A DNA stretch of 10,132 bases from an uncultured Sphingomonas sp. (GTDB taxonomy: Bacteria > Pseudomonadota > Alphaproteobacteria > Sphingomonadales > Sphingomonadaceae). The stretch is from positions 1-10,132 of the forward strand of contig CAMLSA010000106.1 in the NCBI GenBank assembly GCA_946482655.1, read 5' to 3'. Positions 1 to 6,999 of the stretch are shown piece after piece. Every line of letters starts with the position of its first letter. Positions within the stretch are counted from its first letter, which is position 1. Below the pieces are notes generated by a model. That model ran no database searches. It worked only from the letters and a program-made list of their open reading frames with translations, and was not told where the DNA came from. The position numbers were made by a program, and so were the translations under genes.

Positions 1-1
1 C

Positions 2-1456
2 GGCGAATGGGAGGTCGTGATCGGCCTCGAAGTCCATGCGCAGATCGTCTCCAAGGCCAAGCTCTTCTCGGGTGCATCGGCGACCTTCGGGGCCGAACCG
101 AACGCAAACGTCTCGTTGGTCGACGCGGCGATGCCCGGAATGCTGCCGGTGCCCAACGAGGAATGCATTCGCCAGGCGGTCAAGACCGGCCTCGCGCTCG
201 GCGCGCAGATCAACCGCTGGTCGCGCTTCGATCGCAAGAATTATTTCTACGCCGATCTCCCACAGGGCTATCAGATCTCGCAGCTCTATCATCCGCTTGT
301 AGGCGAGGGCGCGATCACAATCGATGCCGACGAGAAGAGCGGCATCGCCGAGTCCAAGAGGATCGGCATCGAACGCCTCCATGTCGAACAGGATGCGGGC
401 AAGCTGATGCATGACCAGCACCCGACCCGATCCTATGTCGACCTCAATCGCTCGGGCGTCGCCCTGATGGAAATCGTATCCAGGCCCGACATGCGTTCTC
501 CCGCAGAAGCAGGGGCTTATCTTCGTAAGCTCCGATCGATTCTCCGTTACGTCGGCAGCTGTGACGGCAATATGGAAGAAGGCTCGATGCGTGCGGACGT
601 CAATGTCTCAGTGCGAAAGCCGGGCGATCCGCTCGGCACGCGGACCGAGACCAAGAACGTCAACTCGATCCGCTTCGTGATGGCGGCGATCGAAGGCGAG
701 GCCAGTCGCCAGGTTGATGTGCTCGAAGCCGGCGGCAAGATCGTCCAGGAAACTCGCCTCTACGATCCCGATCGCAACGAGACCCGGTCGATGCGCTCCA
801 AGGAGGATGCGCATGACTACCGCTATTTCCCCGACCCCGATCTGCTACCGCTGGAGTTGACTGAGGATTTTCTCGCGGAGTGCGAAGCCGAGCTGCCCGA
901 GCTGCCCGACGCCAAGCGCCGGCGCTATGAAGGCGAGCTGGGGCTCCCGGCCTACAACGCCGCCGTGATCACGGCCGATGTCGAGACGGCGCGCTGGTTC
1001 GAAACGCTCGTGGAGGCCACGGGGAAGCCTGCGGGCGACGTCGGCCGTACGGCTTCCAACTGGCTGATTTCGGACCTTTTCGGAGCGCTCAACCGGCTCG
1101 GCAAGTCGATCGACGAGAGCCCGGTGAACCCAAGGCAGGGCGCCGAGCTGCTGGCGCTGGTCGCTGACGGCACGCTCTCGGGCACGCTCGCCAAGCAGGT
1201 GTTCGAGATCATGCTCGAAACCGGCGAGGATGCGGGCAGAATCGTCGAGGAGCGGGGCCTCAAGCAGACGAGCGATTCCGGCGCGATCGAGGCGGTGATC
1301 GCCGAGGTGATGGCTGCCAATGCCGACAAGGTCGCGGAATATCGTGGCGGCAAGGACAAGCTGTTCGGTTTCTTCGTTGGCCAAACGATGAAGGCGATGG
1401 GCGGCAAGGCCAATCCGGGCGTGGTCAACGAGCTGCTCAGGAAGGCGCTGGGCTGA
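2..1456 (+). CDS. gatB: Aspartyl/glutamyl-tRNA(Asn/Gln) amidotransferase subunit B, 5'-truncated by window edge
   Basis: GatB is the kinase and tRNA-binding subunit of the GatCAB complex. It activates the side chain of misacylated Glu-tRNA(Gln) or Asp-tRNA(Asn) with ATP so that GatA-derived ammonia can amidate it; it acts in the cytoplasm. The reading frame is open from base 2, where codons read [14 protein letters not shown], the typical start of the cradle domain. The GTG at 17 is therefore an internal Val, and the true start lies upstream; family members suggest roughly ten residues are missing. The family signature ([16 protein letters not shown]) lies at visible residues about 148-163, followed by [14 protein letters not shown] and the [13 protein letters not shown] segment. 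A helical linker and a YqeY-like tail ([20 protein letters not shown]) complete it; 484 residues are visible, ending in TGA. The identification is firm from sequence. No gatA or gatC is visible here. Confidence 0.97.
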   Translation, partial: GEWEVVIGLEVHAQIVSKAKLFSGASATFGAEPNANVSLVDAAMPGMLPVPNEECIRQAVKTGLALGAQINRWSRFDRKNYFYADLPQGYQISQLYHPLVGEGAITIDADEKSGIAESKRIGIERLHVEQDAGKLMHDQHPTRSYVDLNRSGVALMEIVSRPDMRSPAEAGAYLRKLRSILRYVGSCDGNMEEGSMRADVNVSVRKPGDPLGTRTETKNVNSIRFVMAAIEGEASRQVDVLEAGGKIVQETRLYDPDRNETRSMRSKEDAHDYRYFPDPDLLPLELTEDFLAECEAELPELPDAKRRRYEGELGLPAYNAAVITADVETARWFETLVEATGKPAGDVGRTASNWLISDLFGALNRLGKSIDESPVNPRQGAELLALVADGTLSGTLAKQVFEIMLETGEDAGRIVEERGLKQTSDSGAIEAVIAEVMAANADKVAEYRGGKDKLFGFFVGQTMKAMGGKANPGVVNELLRKALG

Positions 1457-1515
1457 CATTGGGGACTGGGGCGAGGGCCAAGCGAAGGGCTTGTTTCGCG
1501 GGGGCAAAGCTCGCC

Positions 1516-1543
1516 TTGCCCTGTGGCGCGATACTGTTATAGA
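1516..1543 (+). promoter_or_regulatory. Probable housekeeping promoter of the tRNA-Leu gene
   Basis: TTGCCC at 1516-1521 and TATAGA at 1538-1543 are separated by 16 bases, an acceptable sigma-70-type arrangement. The predicted start of transcription near 1550 lies about 20 bases before the mature tRNA. The gatB-tRNA gap is 112 bases and is otherwise G+C-rich, so this A+T-containing -10 stands out. This is a pattern match only. Confidence 0.45.
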
Positions 1544-1568
1544 GCCCGCCGACCGGCGGTCCTGATTT

Positions 1569-1653
1569 GCGGGCGTGGCGGAACTGGTAGACGCGCCAGA
1601 TTTAGGTTCTGGTATCGCAAGATGTGGGGGTTCGAGTCCCTTCGCCCGCACCA
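1569..1653 (+). tRNA. tRNA-Leu, anticodon UAG (reads CUA; wobble to other CUN codons)
   Basis: An 85-base class II tRNA can be folded by hand. The acceptor stem GCGGGCG (1569-1575) pairs perfectly with CGCCCGC (1643-1649). The anticodon stem CCAGA/TCTGG (1596-1600/1608-1612) encloses the loop TTTAGGT, giving anticodon TAG at 1603-1605. A long variable arm (1613-1625, ATC-GCAA-GAT) is as expected for leucine. The T arm is GGGGG, TTCGAGT, CCCTT (1626-1642). Discriminator A at 1650 is followed by an encoded CCA (1651-1653). The D-arm carries the GG of a leucine tRNA (ACTGGTAGAC). It stands alone between gatB and tig, and tig starts 66 bases downstream with no obvious terminator between, so read-through into tig is possible. 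Confidence 0.97.
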
Positions 1654-1719
1654 GCTTCGCTTCGAGCAGCGCGAGGCAGGGCCCGAAAGCATTTCTCGAG
1701 ATAGAGGTTCGGACGACCC

Positions 1720-3366
1720 ATGCAGACTGTCGAAACGCTCAATGAGGGCCTGAAGCGCGCCTATGCGGTAACGATTCCGGCGAATGATGTCGCCAAGCGC
1801 GTCGAGGCCGAGATCAAGTCGATCGCGCCGCAGATCCGCATGCCCGGCTTCCGCCCCGGCAAGGTGCCGACCAACCTGGTCAAGAAGATGCACGGCCCGG
1901 CGATCGAGCAGGACGTGCTCAACAAGGCGGTGCAGGACGGCGTACAGCAGCTCCTCTCCGAGCAGAAGCTGCGCCCGGCCATGCAGCCCTCTGTCGAGCT
2001 CGACGAGCAATATGAGAGCGGCAAGGACATCGAGATCAAGGTCGAGCTCGAAGTCCTGCCGGATGTTCCGCCTCCGGCGATCGAAGGCATCAAGCTCGAA
2101 CGGCTGACCGTCGCGGCGCCCGACGCCGAGATCGACGAGCAGATGCTGCGCATCGCAAGCCAGCAGAAGCAGTATGACGACGCCATCGAAGGCCATCCCG
2201 CCGTCGAAGGCGACCTTGTGGTGATGGACTATGTCGGCACCGTCGACGGCGTCGCCTTCGACGGCGGGACCGGCGAAGGCATGTCGGTCGAGCTCGGCTC
2301 GGGCCGTCTGATCCCGGGCTTCGAGGAGCAGCTCGAAGGCGTCAGGACAGGCGAAGAGCGCACCCTCAACGTCACCTTTCCCAAGGATTATGGCGAGAAG
2401 TCGCTGGCCGGCAAGAAGGCGGTGTTCGCGATCAAGGTCACCGACGTCCGCGTGCCGCGCGACCCCAAGGTCGATGACGAGTTCGCAAAGTCGCTCGGTC
2501 TCGAGGGGCTCGACCAGCTCCGCGAGCTGCTCAAGGGCCAGGTCGAGCAGGAGCTCAACGGCCTCACCCGCACCCATATGAAACGCAAGCTGCTCGATCA
2601 GCTCGCCGCGAGCCATGATTTCGCCGTGCCGCCGTCGATGGTCGAAGCCGAGTTCCAGCAAATCTGGGCGCAACTCGAGCATGAAGCGACTCATGAGGAA
2701 GATCCCGAGGCCGCGCGCGCCGAGATGGAGAAGGATCGCGACGACTATATGGCGATCGCCGAACGCCGCGTTCGCCTGGGCCTGCTGCTGTCCGAGATTG
2801 GTCAGCAGAACGGCGTCGAGGTGACCCAGCAGGAAATGCAGCGGCTGATCCTCCAGGCCGCCCAGCAATACGGCCCCAAGGATCGCGACCGGTTCATCCA
2901 ATATGTCCAGCAGGAACCGATGGCGGCCGCGCAGCTCCGAGCGCCGCTTTATGAGGACAAGGTGGTCGACTTCCTGTTCGGCAAGGCCGAGATCACCGAT
3001 CGCGAAGTGACCCGCGAGGAGCTTCAGGCGGCGATCGAGGCCGACGACGAGACGATCGGCAAAGGCCATGTCCACGGCCCCGGCTGCGGCCATGACCATC
3101 ATGGACACGAGCATGTCCACGGCCCCGACTGCGATCATGATCACGAGGCCAAGCCGGCCAAGAAGCCGGCCGCGAAGAAGGCCGCCGCCAAGCCGGCCGA
3201 GGACAAGCCCGCCGCCAGGCCCGCGGCTGCCAAGAAGGTGAAAGCCGAGGAGGCCGAAGACCCGGCGCCGAAGAAGGCCGCCGCGAAGAAGACTCCGGCC
3301 GCCGGAACCGAAGCCGCTCCGGCTCCCACCAAGAAGGCTCCCGCGAAGAAAAAGACAGCCGAGTAA
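1720..3366 (+). CDS. tig: Trigger factor (ribosome-associated chaperone/PPIase) with His-rich and Lys/Ala-rich C-terminal extension
   Basis: Trigger factor binds the ribosome exit tunnel and shields emerging nascent chains; it also has peptidyl-prolyl isomerase activity. The 548-residue protein has the N-terminal ribosome-binding domain with the signature GFRPGKVP at residues 43-50. An FKBP-type PPIase domain spans about 160-245 (EGDLVVMDYVGTVDG through LIPGFEEQLEG and AVFAIKVTDV). The helical SurA-like C-terminal domain spans about 250-440. E. coli trigger factor ends at 432 residues, so about 100 residues here are extra: a His/Cys-rich stretch (450-475, ten His and two Cys) and a Lys/Ala/Pro tail (478-548). 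The ATG at 1720 fits the family N-terminus; a modest Shine-Dalgarno AGAGGT lies at 1703-1708. It has its own terminator. The core identity is certain; the function of the tail is unknown. Confidence 0.97.
   Translation: MQTVETLNEGLKRAYAVTIPANDVAKRVEAEIKSIAPQIRMPGFRPGKVPTNLVKKMHGPAIEQDVLNKAVQDGVQQLLSEQKLRPAMQPSVELDEQYESGKDIEIKVELEVLPDVPPPAIEGIKLERLTVAAPDAEIDEQMLRIASQQKQYDDAIEGHPAVEGDLVVMDYVGTVDGVAFDGGTGEGMSVELGSGRLIPGFEEQLEGVRTGEERTLNVTFPKDYGEKSLAGKKAVFAIKVTDVRVPRDPKVDDEFAKSLGLEGLDQLRELLKGQVEQELNGLTRTHMKRKLLDQLAASHDFAVPPSMVEAEFQQIWAQLEHEATHEEDPEAARAEMEKDRDDYMAIAERRVRLGLLLSEIGQQNGVEVTQQEMQRLILQAAQQYGPKDRDRFIQYVQQEPMAAAQLRAPLYEDKVVDFLFGKAEITDREVTREELQAAIEADDETIGKGHVHGPGCGHDHHGHEHVHGPDCDHDHEAKPAKKPAAKKAAAKPAEDKPAARPAAAKKVKAEEAEDPAPKKAAAKKTPAAGTEAAPAPTKKAPAKKKTAE
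3067..3144 (+). repeat. In-frame tandem duplication encoding the His/Cys-rich segment of trigger factor
   Basis: Two 33-base units, 3067-3099 and 3112-3144, begin 45 bases (15 codons) apart and match at 28 of 33 positions by eye. Each encodes HVHGPxCxHDH. Together with the linker HGHE they give ten His and two Cys in 26 residues. This resembles the metal-binding C-terminus of the PPIase SlyD, so metal binding is a reasonable inference but is not shown. The repeat keeps frame and is protein-level, not a mobile element. Confidence 0.85.
3151..3363 (+). other. Low-complexity Lys/Ala/Pro tail of trigger factor (histone-H1-like composition)
   Basis: Codons 478-548 of tig encode almost only Lys, Ala, Pro and Glu, with repeated KKPAAKK, AAAKK and APTKKAPAKK units. 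There is no hydrophobic residue pattern that could form a folded core, so it is probably disordered and basic. Similar tails occur on bacterial histone-H1-like and AlgP-type proteins, which suggests nucleic-acid or ribosome contact; that is inference. The same DNA read on the opposite strand gives a long spurious open frame. Confidence 0.8.
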
Positions 3367-3380
3367 TCACTTGGTTTAGG

Positions 3381-3409
3381 AAGGGCCGGGCGGGACGTCC
3401 GGCCCTTTT
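3381..3409 (+). terminator. Rho-independent terminator of tig
   Basis: A perfect 7-bp stem, GGGCCGG (3383-3389) with CCGGCCC (3399-3405), is extended by two A-T pairs and has a 9-base loop. It is followed by TTTT (3406-3409). It starts 14 bases after the tig stop and should end the tig transcript before the membrane-protein gene. Confidence 0.85.
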
Positions 3410-3413
3410 CCTG

Positions 3414-3442
3414 TTGGGGGCCGCCGCTTTGCGCGCTAGCTT
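3414..3442 (+). promoter_or_regulatory. Possible weak promoter for the membrane-protein gene
   Basis: TTGGGGG (3414-3420) and GCTAGCTT (3435-3442) are 14 bases apart. This partly fits the Caulobacter housekeeping pattern (TTGACGS, 10-14 bases, GCTANAWC), with two mismatches in each box. A promoter is expected here because a terminator precedes and an open frame follows, but the match is poor. Confidence 0.25.
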
Positions 3443-3478
3443 CGTGCTCGCGGGCAGCGCCTGGGGAGGCGGAACTGG

Positions 3479-4738
3479 GTGATGGGGATATCGGACGAAG
3501 CGCGAAGGCCAGTCGCCTGGCCGGGACTGCTGCTGTTCTGGCTGGCGGTCTCGCTGATGCTTTGGCTCAACATGACCCGGCAGGAAACCGACTATGGCAC
3601 GGGAGGTGGTCGCTTCGCGGATCAAGTCGATTCCTTCTCGGAATATCTGATCAGGAATTCGGTGGTCGATCGCGTGCGCACCGGCGATCCCGCGCCGGGC
3701 TATCTCGTCCGGACCAAGGGTTATGATGCGGGAGATTACAGCTATTATCCCGAGGCAACGAGCCGATATTATTCCAATCGGGGCATTCAGGCGGACGTCT
3801 TCGCGTCGATCGGCTCCATCGATCGCCGCTTCTTTCTGGATCACAGCGCCGCGTTTTTCGGGATGTTTCGCTTTCTTAACAGTTCGGCCCTTGCCGCATG
3901 TATCATCATATTTTTTACCTCGCTGTACGGCAGGACCTATTTGTCGCTGGGCCTGGCGCTTCTGCTCACGCTGTCGGGGGGTGTCGCGCTGTTCGCGTCG
4001 AACCTCTATTTCACGGCATGGCTGCTGTTCGCGCCGCTGGCTTGCCACCCGCTGGTCAAGCGGGAGAAATATGGCTGCTATTGCGGAGCCGCTTTCCTCC
4101 TCTCGCTGATCTATTTCTCGGTTCGCTACGAATTCGCCACGACCTTCGCGCTCATGTGGCTGCTTCCGTTCCTGGCGGAGCCCCTGAGCGGACGTGCGAT
4201 TCGACGGCGCTACGCCGCCTTCGCCTTCTTGTGCGCCTGCCTCGGTTTCGGCGTGGCGCTGCTGTGGCACCATTTCTCGGTCGCGGACGCCAATCGGATC
4301 GCGCTGGCGGAAGCATCGAAGCTGATCTTCGTCACAATCGAGACGCGCATGGCTTCGCTCGAGGGGGTACCCGCGCCGCTCAGCTTCGGTTTCTTCAAGT
4401 CACTGGTGAAGCGGTGGGATTGGACGGGGTTCTCGCTGCCGCTGATTCTCAGCATCAGCAAATTGTCGGTGATTCTGGTCTTTCTCTATCTCTGCCATCG
4501 CCATAGAAGATCGGGCCGTTTGATGATGACCATGGCCTGGGCGCTGATCACCTATGTCTCCTGGTATGTCTTCAGCTATCAGCACATCATGCTGCACATC
4601 GCGTATGACTCGCTGATCTTCGCGGCCACGGTCCAGCTCACAGTCGTGATGATGATCGGCATGGCCCTGCGCGACGGTCTGGCGGAGCGCCTGTGGGGGC
4701 GACGACCCGCCCGTCCTGCCGATGGCCGGATGGCGTGA
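3479..4738 (+). CDS. Polytopic membrane protein of unknown function, GT-C-like topology
   Basis: I do not recognise this 419-residue protein. It has one N-terminal hydrophobic helix (about 14-31) and then a soluble region of about 90 residues (32-123), rich in Tyr, Asp and Arg. Eight or nine further hydrophobic segments follow at about 124-150, 152-172, 176-193, 199-216, 218-235, 244-263, 318-338, 348-367 and 373-397. The C-terminus is short and Arg-rich. One helix, a large extracytoplasmic loop with acidic residues (RQETDYG, FADQVDS) and many helices recall GT-C glycosyltransferases, but no diagnostic motif is clear. A strong Shine-Dalgarno GGGGAGG (3463-3469) is 9 bases from GTG 3479 and 12 from ATG 3482, so GTG is preferred; the two differ by one residue. 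It lies between tig and clpP, behind the tig terminator, and ends 22 bases before a putative clpP promoter, so it is probably its own transcript. An unusual insertion at this locus. Confidence 0.8.
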   Translation: MMGISDEARRPVAWPGLLLFWLAVSLMLWLNMTRQETDYGTGGGRFADQVDSFSEYLIRNSVVDRVRTGDPAPGYLVRTKGYDAGDYSYYPEATSRYYSNRGIQADVFASIGSIDRRFFLDHSAAFFGMFRFLNSSALAACIIIFFTSLYGRTYLSLGLALLLTLSGGVALFASNLYFTAWLLFAPLACHPLVKREKYGCYCGAAFLLSLIYFSVRYEFATTFALMWLLPFLAEPLSGRAIRRRYAAFAFLCACLGFGVALLWHHFSVADANRIALAEASKLIFVTIETRMASLEGVPAPLSFGFFKSLVKRWDWTGFSLPLILSISKLSVILVFLYLCHRHRRSGRLMMTMAWALITYVSWYVFSYQHIMLHIAYDSLIFAATVQLTVVMMIGMALRDGLAERLWGRRPARPADGRMA

Positions 4739-4760
4739 TCGCCAAGCGATTTCCGACCCT

Positions 4761-4789
4761 CTTGAATCCCCCGCGGCAAAGGCCGATGT
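4761..4789 (+). promoter_or_regulatory. Putative heat-shock (RpoH/sigma-32) promoter of clpP
   Basis: CTTGAA (4761-4766) is followed after 16 bases by CCGATGT (4783-4789). The alphaproteobacterial RpoH consensus recalled from the literature is CTTGAA, about 16 bases, CYTATNT, so the -35 is perfect and the -10 has one mismatch. Transcription would begin near 4796, about 30 bases before the clpP ATG. clpP is a classic heat-shock gene, which supports the call. It is not experimentally shown. Confidence 0.55.
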
Positions 4790-4827
4790 TGGCATCTCAA
4801 GGCAAGCACGAAGGACCGAGACACCCC

Positions 4828-5484
4828 ATGCAGAATCCGTTTGAAACCGGCCAGTTCCTCAATCCGGAAACGGGTGCATTGGTCCCGGTCGTGATCGAGC
4901 AGTCGAACCGCGGCGAACGCAGCTTCGACATTTATTCGCGTTTGTTGCGCGAGCGCATCATATTCGTGACCGGCCAGGTCGAGGACCATATGGCTTCGCT
5001 GATCACCGCCCAGCTTCTGTTCCTCGAGTCGGAAAATCCGAAGAAGGACATCTTCATGTACATCAACTCGCCGGGCGGCGTGGTCACCGCGGGCCTGGCT
5101 ATCCACGACACGATGCAATATATCCGCCCGCGTGTCGGAACGGTGTGCATCGGCCAGGCGGCCTCGATGGGCAGCTTCCTGCTCGCCGCCGGCGAGCCCG
5201 GCATGCGTGTCGCGCTCACCAACAGCCGGATCATGATCCACCAGCCCTCGGGCGGCGCCCAGGGCATGGCGGCCGATATCGAGATCCAGGCGCGCGAGAT
5301 CCTGCGGATGCGCCACCGGCTCAACTCGCTCTACTCGAAATATACCAAGCAGCCGATCGAGGCGATCGAGCATGCGATGGATCGCGATAAGTTCCTCGAG
5401 GCCGACGAGGCCAAGGCCTTCGGCCTAATCGACGAGGTGTTCGACAAGCGCCCGAGCCCGGCCGACGAGGCGATGGCTGCCTGA
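4828..5484 (+). CDS. clpP: ATP-dependent Clp protease proteolytic subunit ClpP
   Basis: ClpP is the serine peptidase that forms the tetradecameric degradation chamber of ClpXP and ClpAP in the cytoplasm. The 218-residue protein contains the catalytic Ser in GQAASMGS (Ser113), His in MIHQPSGG (His138) and Asp in AMDRDKF (Asp187). The 25- and 74-residue spacings from Ser equal those of E. coli and S. aureus ClpP, so the triad is intact. The hydrophobic axial region ([20 protein letters not shown]) and the FGLIDEV end are also typical. The open frame extends upstream without a stop, and an in-frame ATG exists at 4786. ATG 4828 is chosen because MQNP...[19 protein letters not shown] matches normal ClpP N-termini, AAGGA lies at 4811-4815, and the putative promoter -10 overlaps the 4786 codon. 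clpX follows 186 bases downstream. Confidence 0.97.
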   Translation: MQNPFETGQFLNPETGALVPVVIEQSNRGERSFDIYSRLLRERIIFVTGQVEDHMASLITAQLLFLESENPKKDIFMYINSPGGVVTAGLAIHDTMQYIRPRVGTVCIGQAASMGSFLLAAGEPGMRVALTNSRIMIHQPSGGAQGMAADIEIQAREILRMRHRLNSLYSKYTKQPIEAIEHAMDRDKFLEADEAKAFGLIDEVFDKRPSPADEAMAA

Positions 5485-5540
5485 TCGCCCTCGCGCCGTC
5501 TTATGGCGGATGAGAGGATCGACGCGGTCGGACGGCGGCT

Positions 5541-5558
5541 TGCCCGATATTATGGGCA
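5541..5558 (+). other. Small stem-loop in the clpP-clpX intergenic region
   Basis: TGCCC (5541-5545) pairs with GGGCA (5554-5558) around the A+T-rich loop GATATTAT. No T tract follows, so it is not a standard terminator. It could slow or partly stop read-through, or stabilise the 3' end of a clpP transcript. Five base pairs could also arise by chance. Confidence 0.35.
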
Positions 5559-5606
5559 CCCCATATCTGCGGGAACAAGGATATCGATCATCGCTTCTTA
5601 AGATGG

Positions 5607-5636
5607 TTGTGGGATTGGGGACTACATGTTTAGGAT
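5607..5636 (+). promoter_or_regulatory. Possible clpX promoter
   Basis: TTGTGG (5607-5612) and TAGGAT (5631-5636) are 18 bases apart in the most A+T-rich part of the 186-bp clpP-clpX gap. Transcription would begin about 28 bases before the clpX ATG. A separate clpX promoter is plausible because the gap is long for an operon, but clpX may also be co-transcribed from the clpP promoter. Confidence 0.35.
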
Positions 5637-5642
5637 ATGGGT

Positions 5643-5664
5643 GATCCCCAGCGGAGTCAGGATC
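5643..5664 (+). promoter_or_regulatory. clpX ribosome-binding site inside a short inverted repeat
   Basis: AGGA (5659-5662) lies 8 bases before the clpX ATG and is the likely Shine-Dalgarno sequence. GATCC (5643-5647) can pair with GGATC (5660-5664), which would cover it. The stem is only 5 bp with a 12-base loop, so it would be weak and could open with temperature. Regulation by this structure is speculative. Confidence 0.3.
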
Positions 5665-5670
5665 TAGTTT

Positions 5671-6945
5671 ATGACCAAGTTGACCGGCGGCGACTCGAAG
5701 AGCACGCTCTACTGCTCATTCTGCGGCAAGTCGCAGCACGAGGTCCGCAAGCTGATCGCCGGCCCGACGGTGTTCATCTGCGACGAATGCGTCGAGCTCT
5801 GCAATGACATCATCCGGGAGGAAACCAAGGGCGCGCTCGTCAGCAAGAAGGACGGCGGCGTTCCGACTCCACATGAGATCTGCGAACATCTCGATCAATA
5901 TGTGATCGGTCAGTCGAAGGCCAAGCGGGTGCTCTCGGTCGCGGTTCACAATCACTACAAGCGGCTCAATCATGGCGCCAAGGGGGCCGACGTCGAGCTG
6001 GCGAAGTCCAACATCTTGCTCGTCGGGCCGACGGGATCGGGCAAGACCCTGCTTGCGCAGACGATGGCGCGGCTGCTCGACGTCCCCTTCACCATGGCGG
6101 ACGCGACGACCCTCACGGAAGCCGGCTATGTGGGCGAGGATGTCGAGAACATCATCCTGAAGCTGCTCCAGGCCTCGGACTATAATGTCGAGCGGGCGCA
6201 GCGCGGCATCGTCTATATCGACGAGATCGACAAGATCAGCCGCAAGGCCGACAATCCCTCGATCACCCGCGATGTCTCGGGCGAGGGTGTCCAGCAAGCG
6301 CTGCTAAAACTGATGGAGGGCACCACCGCTTCGGTACCGCCGCAGGGCGGGCGCAAACATCCTCAGCAGGAATTCCTCCAGGTCGACACCACCAACATCC
6401 TGTTCATCTGCGGCGGCGCCTTCGCCGGCCTCGAAAAGATCATCGGCGACCGTCTCCAGGGCAAGTCGATCGGCTTCGGCGCCTATGTGGCCGCTCCCGA
6501 GGAGCGTCGTACCGGCGAGACCCTTCAGCAGTGCGAGCCCGAGGATCTGCTGAAATTCGGGTTGATCCCCGAGTTTGTCGGCCGTCTGCCGGTGATAGCG
6601 ACTCTGATGGATCTCGATGAGGCCGCGCTCGTCGAGATCCTCTCGACTCCCAAGAACGCGCTGGTGAAGCAGTATCAGAAGCTGTTCGAGATGGAGGGGG
6701 TCAAGCTCGGCTTCACCGACGATGCGCTGATCGCGGTCGCCCGCAAGGCGATCACCCGCAAGACCGGCGCGCGCGGGCTGCGCTCGATTCTCGAAGGACT
6801 GCTGCTCGACACGATGTTCGACCTGCCGTCGATGGATGGAGTCGACGAGATCATCGTTGATAAGGATGTGGTCGAGGGCCGCAAGGATCCGGTCCGGGTC
6901 TTTTCGAAGAAGAGCAAAGAAAAGGCGGGCGGCGACGCGGCCTGA
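5671..6945 (+). CDS. clpX: ATP-dependent Clp protease ATP-binding subunit ClpX
   Basis: ClpX is the AAA+ unfoldase that recognises tagged substrates and threads them into ClpP. The 424-residue protein has the N-terminal zinc-binding domain with Cys15, Cys18, Cys37 and Cys40 (CSFC and CDEC). The Walker A is GPTGSGKT at 119-126. The pore-1 loop GYVG is at 152-155, the Walker B VYIDEIDK at 181-188 and the RKH pore loop at 228-230. The ClpP-docking IGF loop is at 267-269 and the sensor-2 motif GARGLR at 366-371. All elements for a functional ClpXP partner are present and the length equals the family norm. ATG 5671 gives the canonical N-terminus. The next gene is convergent rather than lon, which often follows clpX in proteobacteria. 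The gene ends 20 bases before a strong terminator. Confidence 0.98.
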   Translation: MTKLTGGDSKSTLYCSFCGKSQHEVRKLIAGPTVFICDECVELCNDIIREETKGALVSKKDGGVPTPHEICEHLDQYVIGQSKAKRVLSVAVHNHYKRLNHGAKGADVELAKSNILLVGPTGSGKTLLAQTMARLLDVPFTMADATTLTEAGYVGEDVENIILKLLQASDYNVERAQRGIVYIDEIDKISRKADNPSITRDVSGEGVQQALLKLMEGTTASVPPQGGRKHPQQEFLQVDTTNILFICGGAFAGLEKIIGDRLQGKSIGFGAYVAAPEERRTGETLQQCEPEDLLKFGLIPEFVGRLPVIATLMDLDEAALVEILSTPKNALVKQYQKLFEMEGVKLGFTDDALIAVARKAITRKTGARGLRSILEGLLLDTMFDLPSMDGVDEIIVDKDVVEGRKDPVRVFSKKSKEKAGGDAA

Positions 6946-6965
6946 GCCCTGACCGATAGGAGAAT

Positions 6966-6999
6966 AAAAGGGCCGTCCGGGCGACCGGGCGGCCTTTTC
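6966..6999. terminator. Bidirectional Rho-independent terminator between clpX and the convergent TPR gene
   Basis: The arms 6967-6980 and 6985-6998 form an almost continuous 14-bp stem with two G-T pairs (6970-6995 and 6976-6989). The loop is GCGA (6981-6984), a GNRA tetraloop on the plus strand. AAAA precedes and TTTT follows, so both transcripts gain a U tract, although these bases also pair at the stem base. It lies 20 bases after the clpX stop and directly after the stop of the minus-strand gene, whose last base is 7000. Confidence 0.9.

Noticed and set aside
1479..1496. CAAGC/GCTTG hairpin followed by TTT after gatB as a terminator
   Set aside because: Only 5 bp with a three-base T run and an alternative overlapping fold (GCGAA/TTCGC); too weak to call.
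1537..3144. Long minus-strand open frame of 535 codons across tig
   Set aside because: It mirrors tig codon bias, has low-complexity Leu/Asp/Arg-rich translation with no recognisable domain, and also crosses the tRNA gene.
2993..4273. Minus-strand open frame of 426 codons over the tig tail and membrane gene
   Set aside because: Arg/Gln/Pro-rich shadow translation; the plus strand has clear ribosome sites, a terminator between genes and hydrophobic helices.
4786..4788. Upstream in-frame ATG as the clpP start
   Set aside because: It would add [14 protein letters not shown], which does not look like a ClpP N-terminus, and it overlaps the putative promoter -10.
5494..5508. CGCC/GGCG hairpin just after clpP as a terminator
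   Set aside because: Four base pairs and no T tract.
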